This document shows, piece after piece, positions 7,328 to 17,480 of a DNA stretch of 35,987 nt. The translations under genes were made by a program, and so were the position numbers. Each line of letters opens with the position of its first letter. Position 1 is the first letter of the stretch. Below the pieces are notes generated by a model. The model saw nothing but the letters and a program-made list of their open reading frames with translations, was not told the DNA's origin and made no database searches. Source of the DNA: a cf. Phormidesmis sp. LEGE 11477 (GTDB lineage: Bacteria; Cyanobacteriota; Cyanobacteriia; Phormidesmidales; Phormidesmidaceae); NCBI RefSeq assembly GCF_015207105.1, contig NZ_JADEXO010000060.1, forward strand, positions 1 through 35,987. The letters are read 5' to 3'.

Positions 7328-8323
7328 ATGACAAATACAATGCTTGCTGAGCCTGCGCCAGATACGATGCCAGATACGATGCCAGTGACCGTCCTGACCG
7401 GCTACTTAGGAGCGGGGAAAACAACGCTGCTCAACCGCATTCTCACCCACGAGCATGGCAAAAAAGTGGCCGTTATTGTCAATGAGTTTGGTGAAGTAGG
7501 CATCGACAATCAGCTTGTTATTGATGCTGATGAAGAGATTTTTGAAATGAACAACGGCTGCATTTGCTGCAGTGTGCGCGGCGATCTCATTCGCATCATT
7601 GGCAACCTGATGAAGCGCCGCGACAAGTTCGACCATCTGGTGATCGAAACCACCGGACTAGCCGACCCGGCCCCCGTCATTCAGACCTTTTTCGTCGATG
7701 AAGATATGAAGGATCAAATCAGCCTAGATGCTGTGGTGACTATGGTCGATGCTAGGCACATACATCAGCACTGGGAAGCCGAAGAAGCACAGGAGCAAAT
7801 TGCCTTTGCCGACGTGATTTTGCTCAATAAAACCGATTTGGCGAGTGATGCAGAGCTAGCTGAGCTAGAAGCTAAAATTCGCGGGATGAATGCCATGGCA
7901 AAGCTGTATCGCACTCAAGATGCTGCCGTGGATATGGATGATGTGCTAGGCGTACAGGCGTTTGATTTGACCCGTGCGCTGGAAATTGATCCTGATTTCT
8001 TGGGTGAAGATGCCCATGAGCACGATGAAACCGTAGGCTCTGTTGCGCTAGTCGAGTCGGGTGAAATCGATGGACAAAAGCTCAACAACTGGCTGAGCCA
8101 GCTACTGCAGACGCAAGGCCCGGACATTTTTCGGATGAAAGGAATCTTGAATATTCAGGGAGAAGATCAGCGGTTTGTGTTTCAAGGGGTGCATATGCTG
8201 TTTGACGGACGACCTGACCGTCCGTGGAAGCCAGAGGAAACTCGTAAAAATGAGCTGGTCTTTATCGGTCGGAATTTAGATGCGGATCGGCTCAAAGAGG
8301 ATTTTCGGGCGTGCCTAGTTTGA
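7328..8323 (+). CDS. COG0523 (CobW/ZNG1-like) GTP-dependent metallochaperone
   Basis: 331 aa. Walker A is GYLGAGKTT (25-33), the metal-binding CxCC is GCICC (77-81), the switch/Walker B segment is ETTGLADP (107-114), and the G4 motif NKTD (167-170) is intact. A short His/Asp-rich linker (EDAHEHDE, about 226-233) precedes the CobW C-terminal domain, whose [11 protein letters not shown] is typical. COG0523 proteins load zinc or a related metal onto client enzymes using GTP. Zur control is the classic context for the zinc subgroup. The N-terminus carries a perfect 12-bp tandem repeat (7359-7382) encoding PDTMPDTMP. The last 13 bases overlap the WD40 gene, implying coupled translation. Confidence 0.92.
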   Translation: MTNTMLAEPAPDTMPDTMPVTVLTGYLGAGKTTLLNRILTHEHGKKVAVIVNEFGEVGIDNQLVIDADEEIFEMNNGCICCSVRGDLIRIIGNLMKRRDKFDHLVIETTGLADPAPVIQTFFVDEDMKDQISLDAVVTMVDARHIHQHWEAEEAQEQIAFADVILLNKTDLASDAELAELEAKIRGMNAMAKLYRTQDAAVDMDDVLGVQAFDLTRALEIDPDFLGEDAHEHDETVGSVALVESGEIDGQKLNNWLSQLLQTQGPDIFRMKGILNIQGEDQRFVFQGVHMLFDGRPDRPWKPEETRKNELVFIGRNLDADRLKEDFRACLV

Positions 8324-9396
8324 AAAAGTCTTCCTTTTTGTCGCTGAGCTGGAAAGGGCAACTGCAAGACTATGTGACGGCAATGGACTGGTCGCCTGAT
8401 GGGAAGTGGCTGGCGATCGCCTCCGGCTCCAGCGAAGTCATATTGTTGAATATCCCTAAGAAACAAACTATTACCATTGGGCCATCAGGCAGTGAATCAA
8501 TTGACTGCTTGGGATTTTCCTATGATGGTCAATTTTTGGCGGCTGGGGGGCAAAACGGTCAAGTAAAGGTGTGGCGACTGCCAAAAAACTTGACAACAGA
8601 TTCAACGCCGCCAACGCTTGTAAAAGTGCTAGAACACACTCGAACCTGGGTAGATCATCTGGCCTGGAGTCCTATGCGAAATGAACTGGCTTTTAGCTTA
8701 GGGCGCTGCGTTCAGGTTTGGGATATGGTGCGTGAAGAAATAGTAACAACGCTGCCGTTTGAAGCATCTTCTGTGTTGGATTTAGCGTGGCATCCTGACG
8801 GCAATCAGCTGGCGCTTAGCGGCCACTTGGCTGTCAAAATTTGGTCACGCTCCAATTGGGATGATGATCCAAAGGTGCAAGAGCTTGCGGCAGCGGGGAT
8901 GGCGATCGCGATCTCCGCCGACGGCCAATATCTCGCTTCAGGCAATCTCGACAACTCGCTCGTGGTGTGGGAGTGGGAGAGCCCCTACCCTTGGCGCATG
9001 ACCGGTTTCCCTAGCAAAGTGCGTCACCTGGCTTGGGCAGGTGCTCGGTCATCAGCGCCAGCCATTGCAGCTGCCAGTGGAGCAATCCTGGCCGTTTGGC
9101 GTAAGCTACCTGCTACCGAAGCCGGTTGGACCTCACGAGCTTTTGATCTGCACCAAAAGAATATTACAGCGCTAGCCTTTCAACCCGGTAGCTCACTGCT
9201 TGCCTCTGCCGCTGAAGATGGCAAAGTTATTCTTTGGCATAAAGCAAAAGAACTTAGCCAAATTTTAGACGGCGCGGATCAAGGATTTTCAGCATTGGCT
9301 TGGAACCCCAAAGGCAAATTGCTCGCGGCAGGCGGAGCACAAGGAGAATGGCGAGTTTGGGCCCAGAGCAGTCACGGTAAGGGCTTTCTTCGCTAA
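8311..9396 (+). CDS. WD40-repeat beta-propeller protein
   Basis: 361 aa, starting with GTG inside the COG0523 gene (13-base overlap). Recurrent WD40 units are visible with S/P-D-G turns and W-D/W-x ends, such as [94 protein letters not shown] and [20 protein letters not shown]. There are about seven, enough for one closed propeller. It has no signal peptide or membrane segment and no enzymatic motif, so it is a cytosolic scaffold. The tight coupling to COG0523 suggests that it helps the chaperone find or hold a client. An in-frame ATG further in is possible, but GTG keeps the first blade complete. Confidence 0.88.
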   Translation: MPSLKKSSFLSLSWKGQLQDYVTAMDWSPDGKWLAIASGSSEVILLNIPKKQTITIGPSGSESIDCLGFSYDGQFLAAGGQNGQVKVWRLPKNLTTDSTPPTLVKVLEHTRTWVDHLAWSPMRNELAFSLGRCVQVWDMVREEIVTTLPFEASSVLDLAWHPDGNQLALSGHLAVKIWSRSNWDDDPKVQELAAAGMAIAISADGQYLASGNLDNSLVVWEWESPYPWRMTGFPSKVRHLAWAGARSSAPAIAAASGAILAVWRKLPATEAGWTSRAFDLHQKNITALAFQPGSSLLASAAEDGKVILWHKAKELSQILDGADQGFSALAWNPKGKLLAAGGAQGEWRVWAQSSHGKGFLR

Positions 9397-9428
9397 AAAC
9401 GTGCCGCTGAGTACTTAGGAGTGCCTAG

Positions 9429-9618
9429 TTGAGCACAGCTTAAGGACTGGGTTTACAACCTCCTGAAGCTCACCTCGGACACTGGCACCTCTGTTAGCCA
9501 GCTTTAGTGCAAAGAACTCGATTGCTCACCGATTGAAACTGTTATTACAATTTTGAGCCAGCTTGGCCAGCAGTACAAAATCCACAAAGCGCTGGATGAC
9601 GTTGGGCCGAGATCCTAG
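9429..9618 (+). pseudogene. Decayed small gene between WD40 and hemB
   Basis: A frame beginning at 9442 reads KDWVYNLLKLTSDTGTSVSQL, then TAG (9505-9507), then CKELDCSPIETVITILSQLG and QQYKIHKALDDVGPRS, and ends at TAG 9616-9618. The peptide looks like a real soluble small protein with a CxxxxC pair. The internal TAG differs by one base from CAG, and upstream the frame hits TGA (9430-9432) beside a plausible ribosome site (AGGAG at 9418-9422), suggesting a frameshift as well. It is therefore probably a dead member of the preceding operon. I do not recognise its family. Confidence 0.55.
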
Positions 9619-9692
9619 GACAAAGCAGCGTCAGCTAGAGAAAATAATCTAGAAGCCAGAGTGAGCAAGCGCAATTTATTTGTGCAATATTT

Positions 9693-9707
9693 TGATAATG
9701 ATAATCA
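9693..9707. promoter_or_regulatory. Zur box 3, upstream of hemB operon
   Basis: TGATAATGATAATCA keeps the 7-1-7 geometry with one symmetry mismatch. It is followed by AT-rich TCGTAAAATAATGATAGGC, which includes possible -10 sequence. It ends 56 bp before the hemB ATG. Confidence 0.82.
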
Positions 9708-9757
9708 TTTTCGTAAAATAATGATAGGCTATTGGCGTTCATTTAAAGATTGCCTAG

Positions 9758-11660
<1,903 letters not shown>

Positions 11661-11664
<4 letters not shown>

Positions 11665-12488
11665 AACTTGCAGTTATTTCCTGTATCCACGGTAACGCTG
11701 AGGCGCTAGATGCAGTCCTGGCTGACATTGACACGCAAAGAGCAGAAGAGATTTATTGCTTAGGTGATTTGGTGGGCTATGGCCCTTACCCCAATGAGGT
11801 TGTAGAGAAAATTCGCTCGCTCGCTATTCCCTCCTGCCAGGGCTGCTGGGATGAAGACATTGTTGATGGCTTGAACGCCTGTGAGTGTAGCTATCCATCA
11901 CAACTTGCCGAATACCGGGGTCGACTGGCCCATGAGTGGACAGATAGAGAAATTCATCCTGAAGTACGTGAATATTTGGCTACGCTGCCTCTAACGTTGA
12001 AGAAAGACAATCTCTGTTTTGTACACGGTAGCCCGAACAGTCAGCATGAGTATCTGCTACCAAGCATGGATGGCTTTGCTGCATTAGAAAGAGTGCTGTC
12101 TGCCGATGCGGACGTGCTGTTTTGTGGTCATACCCATGTCCCTTATGAGAGAAAGCTGGAAAATGCAGCGCTGTCGGTGAAAGTAGGTACGGCAGAGAGT
12201 GGTGATCGCGCGCAACAGCTTCAGGAGCAACAGTTTCAGGTGCCGCTGAAGCGGGTTATCAATGCTGGCTCTGTGGGCGAACCCCGTCACGGTAGACCCA
12301 ATGCCACTTACGTCATTTACAACACTGACACAGCCGAAGTTACGTTCAGGGAAGTCACCTATAACTACGAGAAAACCTGTCAAGCGATTGTTGAAAAAGG
12401 ATTGCCGCCCATTTTTGCTTGGCGGTTGGCTAAGGGCATGGAGTTTGCTGAACGCGCAGATGACCCGAGCCACGTATGTGAGCGTTAG
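11661..12488 (+). CDS. Metallophosphatase-fold protein with Cys in two metal-ligand positions
   Basis: 275 aa, calcineurin-like phosphoesterase fold. Expected motifs and what is present: DxH reads CIH (Cys8, His10); GD is intact as CLGDLVGYGP (Asp36); GNHD reads GCWD (Cys62, Trp63, Asp64); the first GH-type His is present in CFVHGSPN; GHTH is intact in LFCGHTHVPY. So one Asp and the bridging-side Asn are both Cys, and the catalytic His is Trp. An extra Cys-rich stretch, NACECSY, follows at about 73-79. This changes the binuclear site towards thiolate ligands, which favour zinc, and may weaken catalysis. It is coupled by ATGA to the P-loop gene in the hemB operon. A zinc-sensing or zinc-holding role is inference. 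Confidence 0.85.
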
Positions 12489-12489
12489 C

Positions 12490-12525
12490 AGCCAGTATAA
12501 AAGGCCAAGCCAGTATCAAAGGCCA
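12490..12525 (+). repeat. 18-bp tandem duplication
   Basis: Two 18-bp copies (12490-12507, 12508-12525) differ at one base. They lie directly after the phosphatase stop and before the GTG of its paralogue. Confidence 0.75.
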
Positions 12526-12548
12526 ATATGAGAGGATAAAAGAAACCC

Positions 12549-13337
12549 GTGAAGTGGGCAATTTTGAGTGGCATTGAGGGCAATCTGACAGCCTACGAAG
12601 CAGTGTTAAAAGACCTGCGGCAACTCCGTCAGCCAGTGACAGAGCTTTACATTCTAGGCGATGTAATTGGCCTAAGCGGCAACAACCTAAAAAACAACAA
12701 CTTGCAAGACGACAGCCTACAAAACGACAATGAGGCAGTCATTCGGCGGCTGCGGCATCCCGGCGTAGGACAGCTAAAGCCCCAGGTGTGCGTGGGCTGG
12801 TGGGAAGAGCAGTGTTTTAGCTTACATGGGCTCAGTGGCTTGCCAGATGCCCCAGAGCTGATGGCAGCGGTAGGGGGCGATGGCGTCAAGGCCCTGTGGG
12901 ATTCTGTGTCCCGTAAATCGGTGCAGTGGTTGCGATCGCAGCACTTTGGCTTCTATGAGCTAGACTGCTTGCTGATTCACGGCAGCATGGCGAGCTATGC
13001 CGATGAGCTAACGCCCGAGACACCTGCTATTGAACTGTGCGATCGCCTGATTCGAGCCGATGCTAACCATCTCTTCTGCGGACGCTCAGGCCGTACCTTT
13101 GAGTGCTGGGTCAACCCCAACCAACTACACTCTACCGTCACCACCCTAGACGGGCCTCAACCAACTCAAGACCAAAGCAAAACGCCTCGGCGTATCGTGG
13201 GTGTAGGCTCAGTCGGGCGCACGCCAGGACAGGCAACCTACACCTTATACAGCCCAGGCAGTAACCAGCTCTCGTTTAGAACCGTGAACTACGGACAGGC
13301 AAAAAAGGGGAAAGCAAAAGGGTTTGGCTTTCCTTAG
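12549..13337 (+). CDS. Metallophosphatase-like pseudoenzyme
   Basis: 262 aa, a paralogue of the preceding protein: WAILSGIEGNLTAYEAVL aligns with LAVISCIHGNAEALDAVL, and YILGDVIG with YCLGDLVG. Nearly every metal ligand is gone: DxH is GIE (Gly8, Glu10), GNHD is GWWEE, and GHTH is GRSGRT. Only the GD Asp and one His (LLIHGSMAS) remain, so phosphatase activity is unlikely. An Asn-rich repetitive insert (SGNNLKNNNLQDDSLQNDN, about 42-60) follows the GD motif. The start is GTG with AGAGGA about 13 bases upstream; 60 bp separate it from the preceding gene. It may be a regulatory partner of the active-fold paralogue. It ends just before tRNA-His on the other strand. Confidence 0.8.
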   Translation: MKWAILSGIEGNLTAYEAVLKDLRQLRQPVTELYILGDVIGLSGNNLKNNNLQDDSLQNDNEAVIRRLRHPGVGQLKPQVCVGWWEEQCFSLHGLSGLPDAPELMAAVGGDGVKALWDSVSRKSVQWLRSQHFGFYELDCLLIHGSMASYADELTPETPAIELCDRLIRADANHLFCGRSGRTFECWVNPNQLHSTVTTLDGPQPTQDQSKTPRRIVGVGSVGRTPGQATYTLYSPGSNQLSFRTVNYGQAKKGKAKGFGFP

Positions 13338-13352
13338 GTTTGACTTAAAAGA

Positions 13353-13427
13353 GGGCGAACGACGGGACTTGAACCCGCGAATGGTGGAATCACAATCCAC
13401 TGCCTTAACCACTTGGCCACGCTCGCC
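13353..13427 (-). tRNA. tRNA-His (GTG anticodon)
   Basis: On the minus strand the cloverleaf is complete: acceptor GGCGAGC pairs with GUUCGCC, the D-arm has GGUUAAGGC, the anticodon loop is UUGUGAU with GUG, and the T-arm has GGGUUCAAGUCCC. The discriminator is C (13353), as expected for tRNA-His. The extra G-1 and CCA are not encoded. A possible -10 (TATACT) lies about 14 bp upstream on the minus strand. Confidence 0.95.
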
Positions 13428-13842
13428 ATAATCGGCCCTCAGTATAGCATTGCTTTTCGATCAAACTCTACTTTTTTGAAGCTTTCATATTTTCATGCGA
13501 TCTTTTTGCTACTTCATCTCAAACGGTTTGAGCGACGAGACTACTCTACACAAAGCAATAATTAAAGCAGAAAGGGTGACCCACTCTATCAGATTGGGAC
13601 TCACGCTATCAGGTTAGTAAGACCGCCGCTGTAGCGCTGTGTATTTAGCGTTGATCGCCGAAGCGCTGGCTATGGACGCCAAAGCGCTGGCTGCGGACGT
13701 GGAAAGAAAAAGTAAAAATGAAACCTCTGATACATCACTTTGTAAATTAAATCTTCAATAATTTATATTCATAGGCCAGGGCTTTGAAAAATCGATATCA
13801 ATAAGGCTAGGCATCTATATCTATTACATACAGGGGCATGTT
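13428..13842. other. 415-bp gap with palindrome and tandem repeat
   Basis: No gene was seen. It contains a perfect 7-1-7 palindrome CTCAAACGGTTTGAG (13518-13532) and two 21-bp tandem copies (13656-13676, 13677-13697) that differ at three positions and carry AAGCGCTGGCT. The promoter of the chelatase gene should lie in the AT-rich 13700-13830. Confidence 0.6.
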
Positions 13843-14727
13843 TTGAAACCAGTCGTTGCATCAACTGCATACTTACTTATCTCGCACGGTAGCCGCGATC
13901 CTCGGCCTCAAGAGGCGATGAATCGACTGGCAGATTTGGTGCGATCGCAGCTAGAATCCGCTCTAAGACGAAATCCCAGAGAGTTGGATACTGCCGAATT
14001 AGCAGATAGCCCGACAGATGACCTAGCGTTTGATCAGCAAGCAGCTACCACTCAAAGCGCCACTTCTCTGCTGACTAGGCCACGTACAGATAAGCTGACT
14101 CAGGTCAGCTCAGAAGTGATTGTCGGTACCGCCTGTTTAGAGCTAGCGACGCTGCCGCTGAGCGAGCAAATCTACGAATTTGGGCGACGGCTGCGGGCGG
14201 CGGGGATAAAAGAGCTGAAGCTGATACCTGTCTTCTTGATGTCTGGTGTGCATGTGATGGAAGATATTCCTCAAGAGATAGAAACAGCGAAGAAGCTGCT
14301 AGAAGAGTCTTTGCAGCTAACGTTATGTCCTCATCTAGGCAGCCACGAAGATATCGCTTTGGTGTTAGGGGATCGGTTGAGTTCGGTAGAGGCAGAAGGT
14401 GCTGTGTTAGTGGCGCATGGTAGTCGAAGAAAGAAGGGAAATAGGGCGATTCAGGAGCTAACTAGACGGATCGATCCAAAGGTGAAGGTGGCTTATTGGG
14501 CAACACCGCCTGATATCGAGACGCAGGTGATTGAGCTAATGCAGCAGGGCTGTCAGCGGCTGACGATTTTGCCCTACTTTTTGTTCTCAGGCGGCATTAC
14601 CGATGCGATCGCGCACCGCACCGAAGAGCTAGCTGAACGCTTTCCAAAAATACAATTCCGACTGCTGCCGACGCTAGGGGCAACTGAGGAGCTCGCCGAT
14701 CTGATTGTCAATATTGTCAGTACCTAA
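13843..14727 (+). CDS. sirB: Sirohydrochlorin chelatase, two-domain CbiX/SirB type
   Basis: 294 aa. Two homologous halves each begin with the chelatase signature: LLISHGSRDPRPQE (His15) and VLVAHGSRRKKGNR (His about 187). Further family motifs are PVFLMSGVHVMEDI in the first half and PYFLFSGGITDAI in the second. It inserts Fe2+ (or Co2+) into sirohydrochlorin. The N-terminal half has a polar insert of about 50 residues (about 40-90) between the first helix and VIVGTACLEL. The start is TTG at 13843 with AGGGG 8 bases upstream; an ATG two codons earlier is out of frame. It is followed by cobA, the two giving most of siroheme synthesis. Confidence 0.9.
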   Translation: MKPVVASTAYLLISHGSRDPRPQEAMNRLADLVRSQLESALRRNPRELDTAELADSPTDDLAFDQQAATTQSATSLLTRPRTDKLTQVSSEVIVGTACLELATLPLSEQIYEFGRRLRAAGIKELKLIPVFLMSGVHVMEDIPQEIETAKKLLEESLQLTLCPHLGSHEDIALVLGDRLSSVEAEGAVLVAHGSRRKKGNRAIQELTRRIDPKVKVAYWATPPDIETQVIELMQQGCQRLTILPYFLFSGGITDAIAHRTEELAERFPKIQFRLLPTLGATEELADLIVNIVST

Positions 14728-14832
14728 AAGGTTAACGGATAATAGAAGATCTGCGGAGCGTATCATAGATGGCAACTTGCCTAGAGTAAGTTTGTTTAAC
14801 TGTGCCTAGCCGCCACCACGTCACTGCTGACT

Positions 14833-15693
14833 ATGCCTTCTAATTTTTTGAACTCAACTACTTCGCCGCTAGTGGAATATCCGCCGATGCAGCAGCCGAT
14901 TGGCAAAGTCTATCTAGTAGGCGCAGGCCCAGGCGATCCAGGGCTGATGACCGTAAAGGCAAAGACGCTGATAGAGTGCGCTGATGTCGTGGTGTTTGAT
15001 GCGCTGGTGAGTCAGCCAATTTTGAACTGGATCAATCCTAGGGCTGAACGAATCCACGCGGGTAAAAGGCGAGGCCGGCATTCGATGTCTCAAGCGCAGA
15101 TTACTCAGGTGCTGTTACAAAAGGCTCATGAGCAGGCGGTTGTCGTCCGTCTAAAAGGGGGCGATCCGTTTGTATTTGGTCGCGGCGGCGAAGAGATGAG
15201 CGATCTGATGGTAGCAGGTGTGCCAGTAGAGGTGGTGCCGGGAATTACAGCCGGGATCGCGGCCCCTGCCTACGCTGGGATTCCGGTAACGCATCGAGGC
15301 TATAGCTCTTCGGTAACGTTTGTTACTGGACACGAATCGGCAGGCAAGTATCGACCCGATGTCAACTGGAGCGCGATCGCCCAGTCTTCAGAAACGATTG
15401 TCGTCTATATGGGCGTACACAATCTGCCGAATATTACCCAGGCACTCATAGAAGCAGGGCTATCGAAGACGACCGCTGTCGCCCTAGTGCGTTGGGGAAC
15501 AAGGCCAGAACAAGAGCAGCTCATTGGCACGCTAGACGATATTGTAGAGCAGGTTGCACGAACTGGATTTCAAGCGCCGGCGATCGCTGTAATTGGTAAG
15601 GTGGTCGAGCTACAGCCACTCTTAGCACCCGCCTCTCCGATGAATAGCGAGCACTGGGAGGCGGTAAATGATGCGGTCAATAAAGAACGATGA
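14833..15693 (+). CDS. cobA: Uroporphyrinogen-III C-methyltransferase
   Basis: 286 aa. It methylates uroporphyrinogen III twice with S-adenosylmethionine to give precorrin-2, the entry to siroheme and cobalamin. Signatures are VYLVGAGPGDPGLMTVKA (about 26-43), RLKGGDPFVFGRGGEE (about 107-122), PGITAGIAAPAYAGIPVTHR (about 142-161) and YMGVHNLP. The length is typical of a single-domain SUMT without a CysG dehydrogenase part, so another enzyme must oxidise precorrin-2. About 20 extra residues precede the usual start; an internal ATG at 14887 (MQQPIGKVYLVG) is an alternative. The TGA is directly followed by the ATG of the pseudouridine synthase. Confidence 0.94.
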   Translation: MPSNFLNSTTSPLVEYPPMQQPIGKVYLVGAGPGDPGLMTVKAKTLIECADVVVFDALVSQPILNWINPRAERIHAGKRRGRHSMSQAQITQVLLQKAHEQAVVVRLKGGDPFVFGRGGEEMSDLMVAGVPVEVVPGITAGIAAPAYAGIPVTHRGYSSSVTFVTGHESAGKYRPDVNWSAIAQSSETIVVYMGVHNLPNITQALIEAGLSKTTAVALVRWGTRPEQEQLIGTLDDIVEQVARTGFQAPAIAVIGKVVELQPLLAPASPMNSEHWEAVNDAVNKER

Positions 15694-16632
15694 ATGAGCA
15701 AGCAGTTGAACGAGCGAACAGTTGAAGCAGAGGTGCCAGAGCGTTTAGACCGATGGCTAGCAGATCATGTCGAGGCGCTCTCTCGCAACCGGGTGCAGCA
15801 GTTAATAGCGCAGGGCGCAGTGTCGGTAAATGGCCAGGTGTGCGATCGCAAGAAAGAGCTAGTAGCAGCGGGCGATCGCATTGTCTTCACCGTTCCAGAA
15901 ACGCAGCCGTACGAACTCACTCCTGAAGATATTCCGCTCGATATTCTCTATGAAGACGATCAGCTATTGATCGTCAATAAACCGGCGGGTATGGTCGTTC
16001 ATCCCGCGCCGGGTCATGCGACCGGGACACTAGTTCATGCCTTGCTCTTTCACTGTGGCGAGCAGCTGACGGGCGTGGGCGGCGTGCAGCGCCCAGGTAT
16101 TGTGCATCGACTAGACAAGAACACCACTGGCGCGATCGTGGTCGCTAAAACTGAAATTGCGCTACATAGCCTACAGCAACAGATTCAAGCAAAAACTGCT
16201 CAGCGCGAATATCTGGGCATTGTCAACGGCGCTCCAAAAGCAGAACAGGGCACTATCAACCAGCCAATTGGTCGCCATCCCAAGCATCGCAAGAAGATGT
16301 CGATTCTGCCGATAGAAGCAGGCGGACGGATCGCCATCACCCACTGGAAGAGCGTAGAGCGACTAGGCAACTACACGCTGATGCACTTTCAGCTAGAAAC
16401 AGGCCGCACCCATCAGATTAGGGTTCACAGTACCCATTTAGGATTGCCAATCATTGGCGATCCAGACTATGGATCAGGCAAGTTTCCTGGTGTGAGGTTG
16501 CCAGGGCAAGCGCTGCACGCCTTTCGGCTAACGCTCAGCCATCCGATATCGCAGGCGGTCGTGTCGGCGCAAGCACCGCTGCCGCAAAAGTGGGAGCAGC
16601 TATTGGCTCAGTTGCGATCGCGCCAGCGCTAA
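15694..16632 (+). CDS. RluA/RluD-family 23S rRNA pseudouridine synthase
   Basis: 312 aa. An N-terminal S4 RNA-binding domain (ERLDRWLADHVEALSRNRVQQLI, about 15-60) precedes the catalytic domain. The catalytic Asp is in HRLDKNTTG (about 147-155), and other RluA-family motifs are VNKPAGMVVHPAPGH and LETGRTHQIRVH. RluD-type enzymes isomerise uridines in helix 69 of 23S rRNA; the exact target here cannot be told from sequence. It starts directly after the cobA TGA, so translation is probably coupled, although the functions are unrelated. Its first codons carry an imperfect 16-bp tandem duplication. Confidence 0.92.
   Translation: MSKQLNERTVEAEVPERLDRWLADHVEALSRNRVQQLIAQGAVSVNGQVCDRKKELVAAGDRIVFTVPETQPYELTPEDIPLDILYEDDQLLIVNKPAGMVVHPAPGHATGTLVHALLFHCGEQLTGVGGVQRPGIVHRLDKNTTGAIVVAKTEIALHSLQQQIQAKTAQREYLGIVNGAPKAEQGTINQPIGRHPKHRKKMSILPIEAGGRIAITHWKSVERLGNYTLMHFQLETGRTHQIRVHSTHLGLPIIGDPDYGSGKFPGVRLPGQALHAFRLTLSHPISQAVVSAQAPLPQKWEQLLAQLRSRQR
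15696..15727 (+). repeat. 16-bp tandem duplication in the pseudouridine synthase start
   Basis: Two 16-bp copies (15696-15711 and 15712-15727, three differences) encode the N-terminal residues SKQLNERTVEA. It is one of several short tandem duplications at gene edges in the window. Confidence 0.6.
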
Positions 16633-16641
16633 AATATCAGT

Positions 16642-16671
16642 AGCTAACCGCTCACAAGCTAACCGCTCACA
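16642..16671 (+). repeat. Perfect 15-bp tandem duplication
   Basis: AGCTAACCGCTCACA occurs twice without a gap (16642-16656, 16657-16671) in the 67-bp space after the pseudouridine synthase. Confidence 0.85.
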
Positions 16672-16699
16672 ATCCAATCACTAATTGAGGGACGCACGC

Positions 16700-17326
16700 A
16701 TGATTCAAACCGTTCCCGCTAGTAAAATTACGCTTTACGACTTAGAAAAGACGTTTCAGCTAGAACAAGCCGAGGACACCTCATTCTTTGAAGAATGGCA
16801 GGCAGATCTACCCGAAATTACCGACATAGAGCAGCAGAGATTAGAGAGAATTCAAGCCGCCGTTGCCAATTTAGAAAAACGGTCAGTTAGAGAAAATACC
16901 GTCAAGCTAGCTGTCTTAGCGCCGCTGATCGACTTATCAGGACTATTCCTACCACCTTTCTACGTCAGCACTGAAGAGTCCATCAACATTGAAGCAACAG
17001 ATGGCGAGCTGGTGATTCAAGGGCGCATTGATATTCTTGTGCTAAAAGAAGAGCTATGGCTGCTGGTGATTGAATCTAAGCGCACGACTTTTTCACCGCA
17101 GGCTGGCATTCCGCAGGTACTGTCCTACATGCTAGCTGCACCGACGAAAGACCGTCCGGTCTACGGGCTAGTGACGAATGGAATTGATTTTGTGTTCTTA
17201 AAACTAGCGTTTGACCAGGGGCCTCGATACGGCAGATCGCGCCAGTTTGTTCTTGGACAAGACCAGGACTTAGCGCGGGTTCTAAAAATCATGAAGCATC
17301 TAGCCTATCTCTTGAGCAACTCCTGA
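16700..17326 (+). CDS. PD-(D/E)XK nuclease-superfamily protein
   Basis: 208 aa from ATG 16700, chosen because GAGGG lies 8 bases upstream; an in-frame TTG at 16685 would add five residues. The nuclease core is visible: a helix with Glu in RENTVKLAVLAPLIDLSG, then GRIDILVL (Asp about 113), and VIESKRT (Glu/Lys about 125-127). This resembles the N-terminal domain of type I restriction HsdR and the many stand-alone cyanobacterial proteins annotated as restriction subunits. No helicase part or methylase neighbour is present, so a classical restriction system is unlikely. The role may lie in DNA repair or defence. It is a single gene, not clearly in an operon. Confidence 0.78.
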   Translation: MIQTVPASKITLYDLEKTFQLEQAEDTSFFEEWQADLPEITDIEQQRLERIQAAVANLEKRSVRENTVKLAVLAPLIDLSGLFLPPFYVSTEESINIEATDGELVIQGRIDILVLKEELWLLVIESKRTTFSPQAGIPQVLSYMLAAPTKDRPVYGLVTNGIDFVFLKLAFDQGPRYGRSRQFVLGQDQDLARVLKIMKHLAYLLSNS

Positions 17327-17480
17327 TTGAGCATCTGAGTGCAGATGACTTTGAATACAGATGATCGCTTACTCTTTGTAGCAAGTTAGCGAATTAAGTC
17401 CTCGTATTAGAGGCTACAGTCGCTGTGACTGCTTTTGAAGTTTGATGTATGGTGATGTAAAGCCTATGTCCAGTGTCTGA

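Noticed and set aside
13518-13532. A fifth Zur box
   Set aside because: It has 7-1-7 symmetry but shares none of the TGATAAT arm sequence.
13656-13697. Possible CRISPR or STRR array
   Set aside because: There are only two adjacent copies with no spacers, so it is a simple tandem duplication. No CRISPR array was seen anywhere in the window.
16700-17326. Type I restriction system
   Set aside because: Only a nuclease-like domain is present; no helicase, specificity or methylase gene is nearby.
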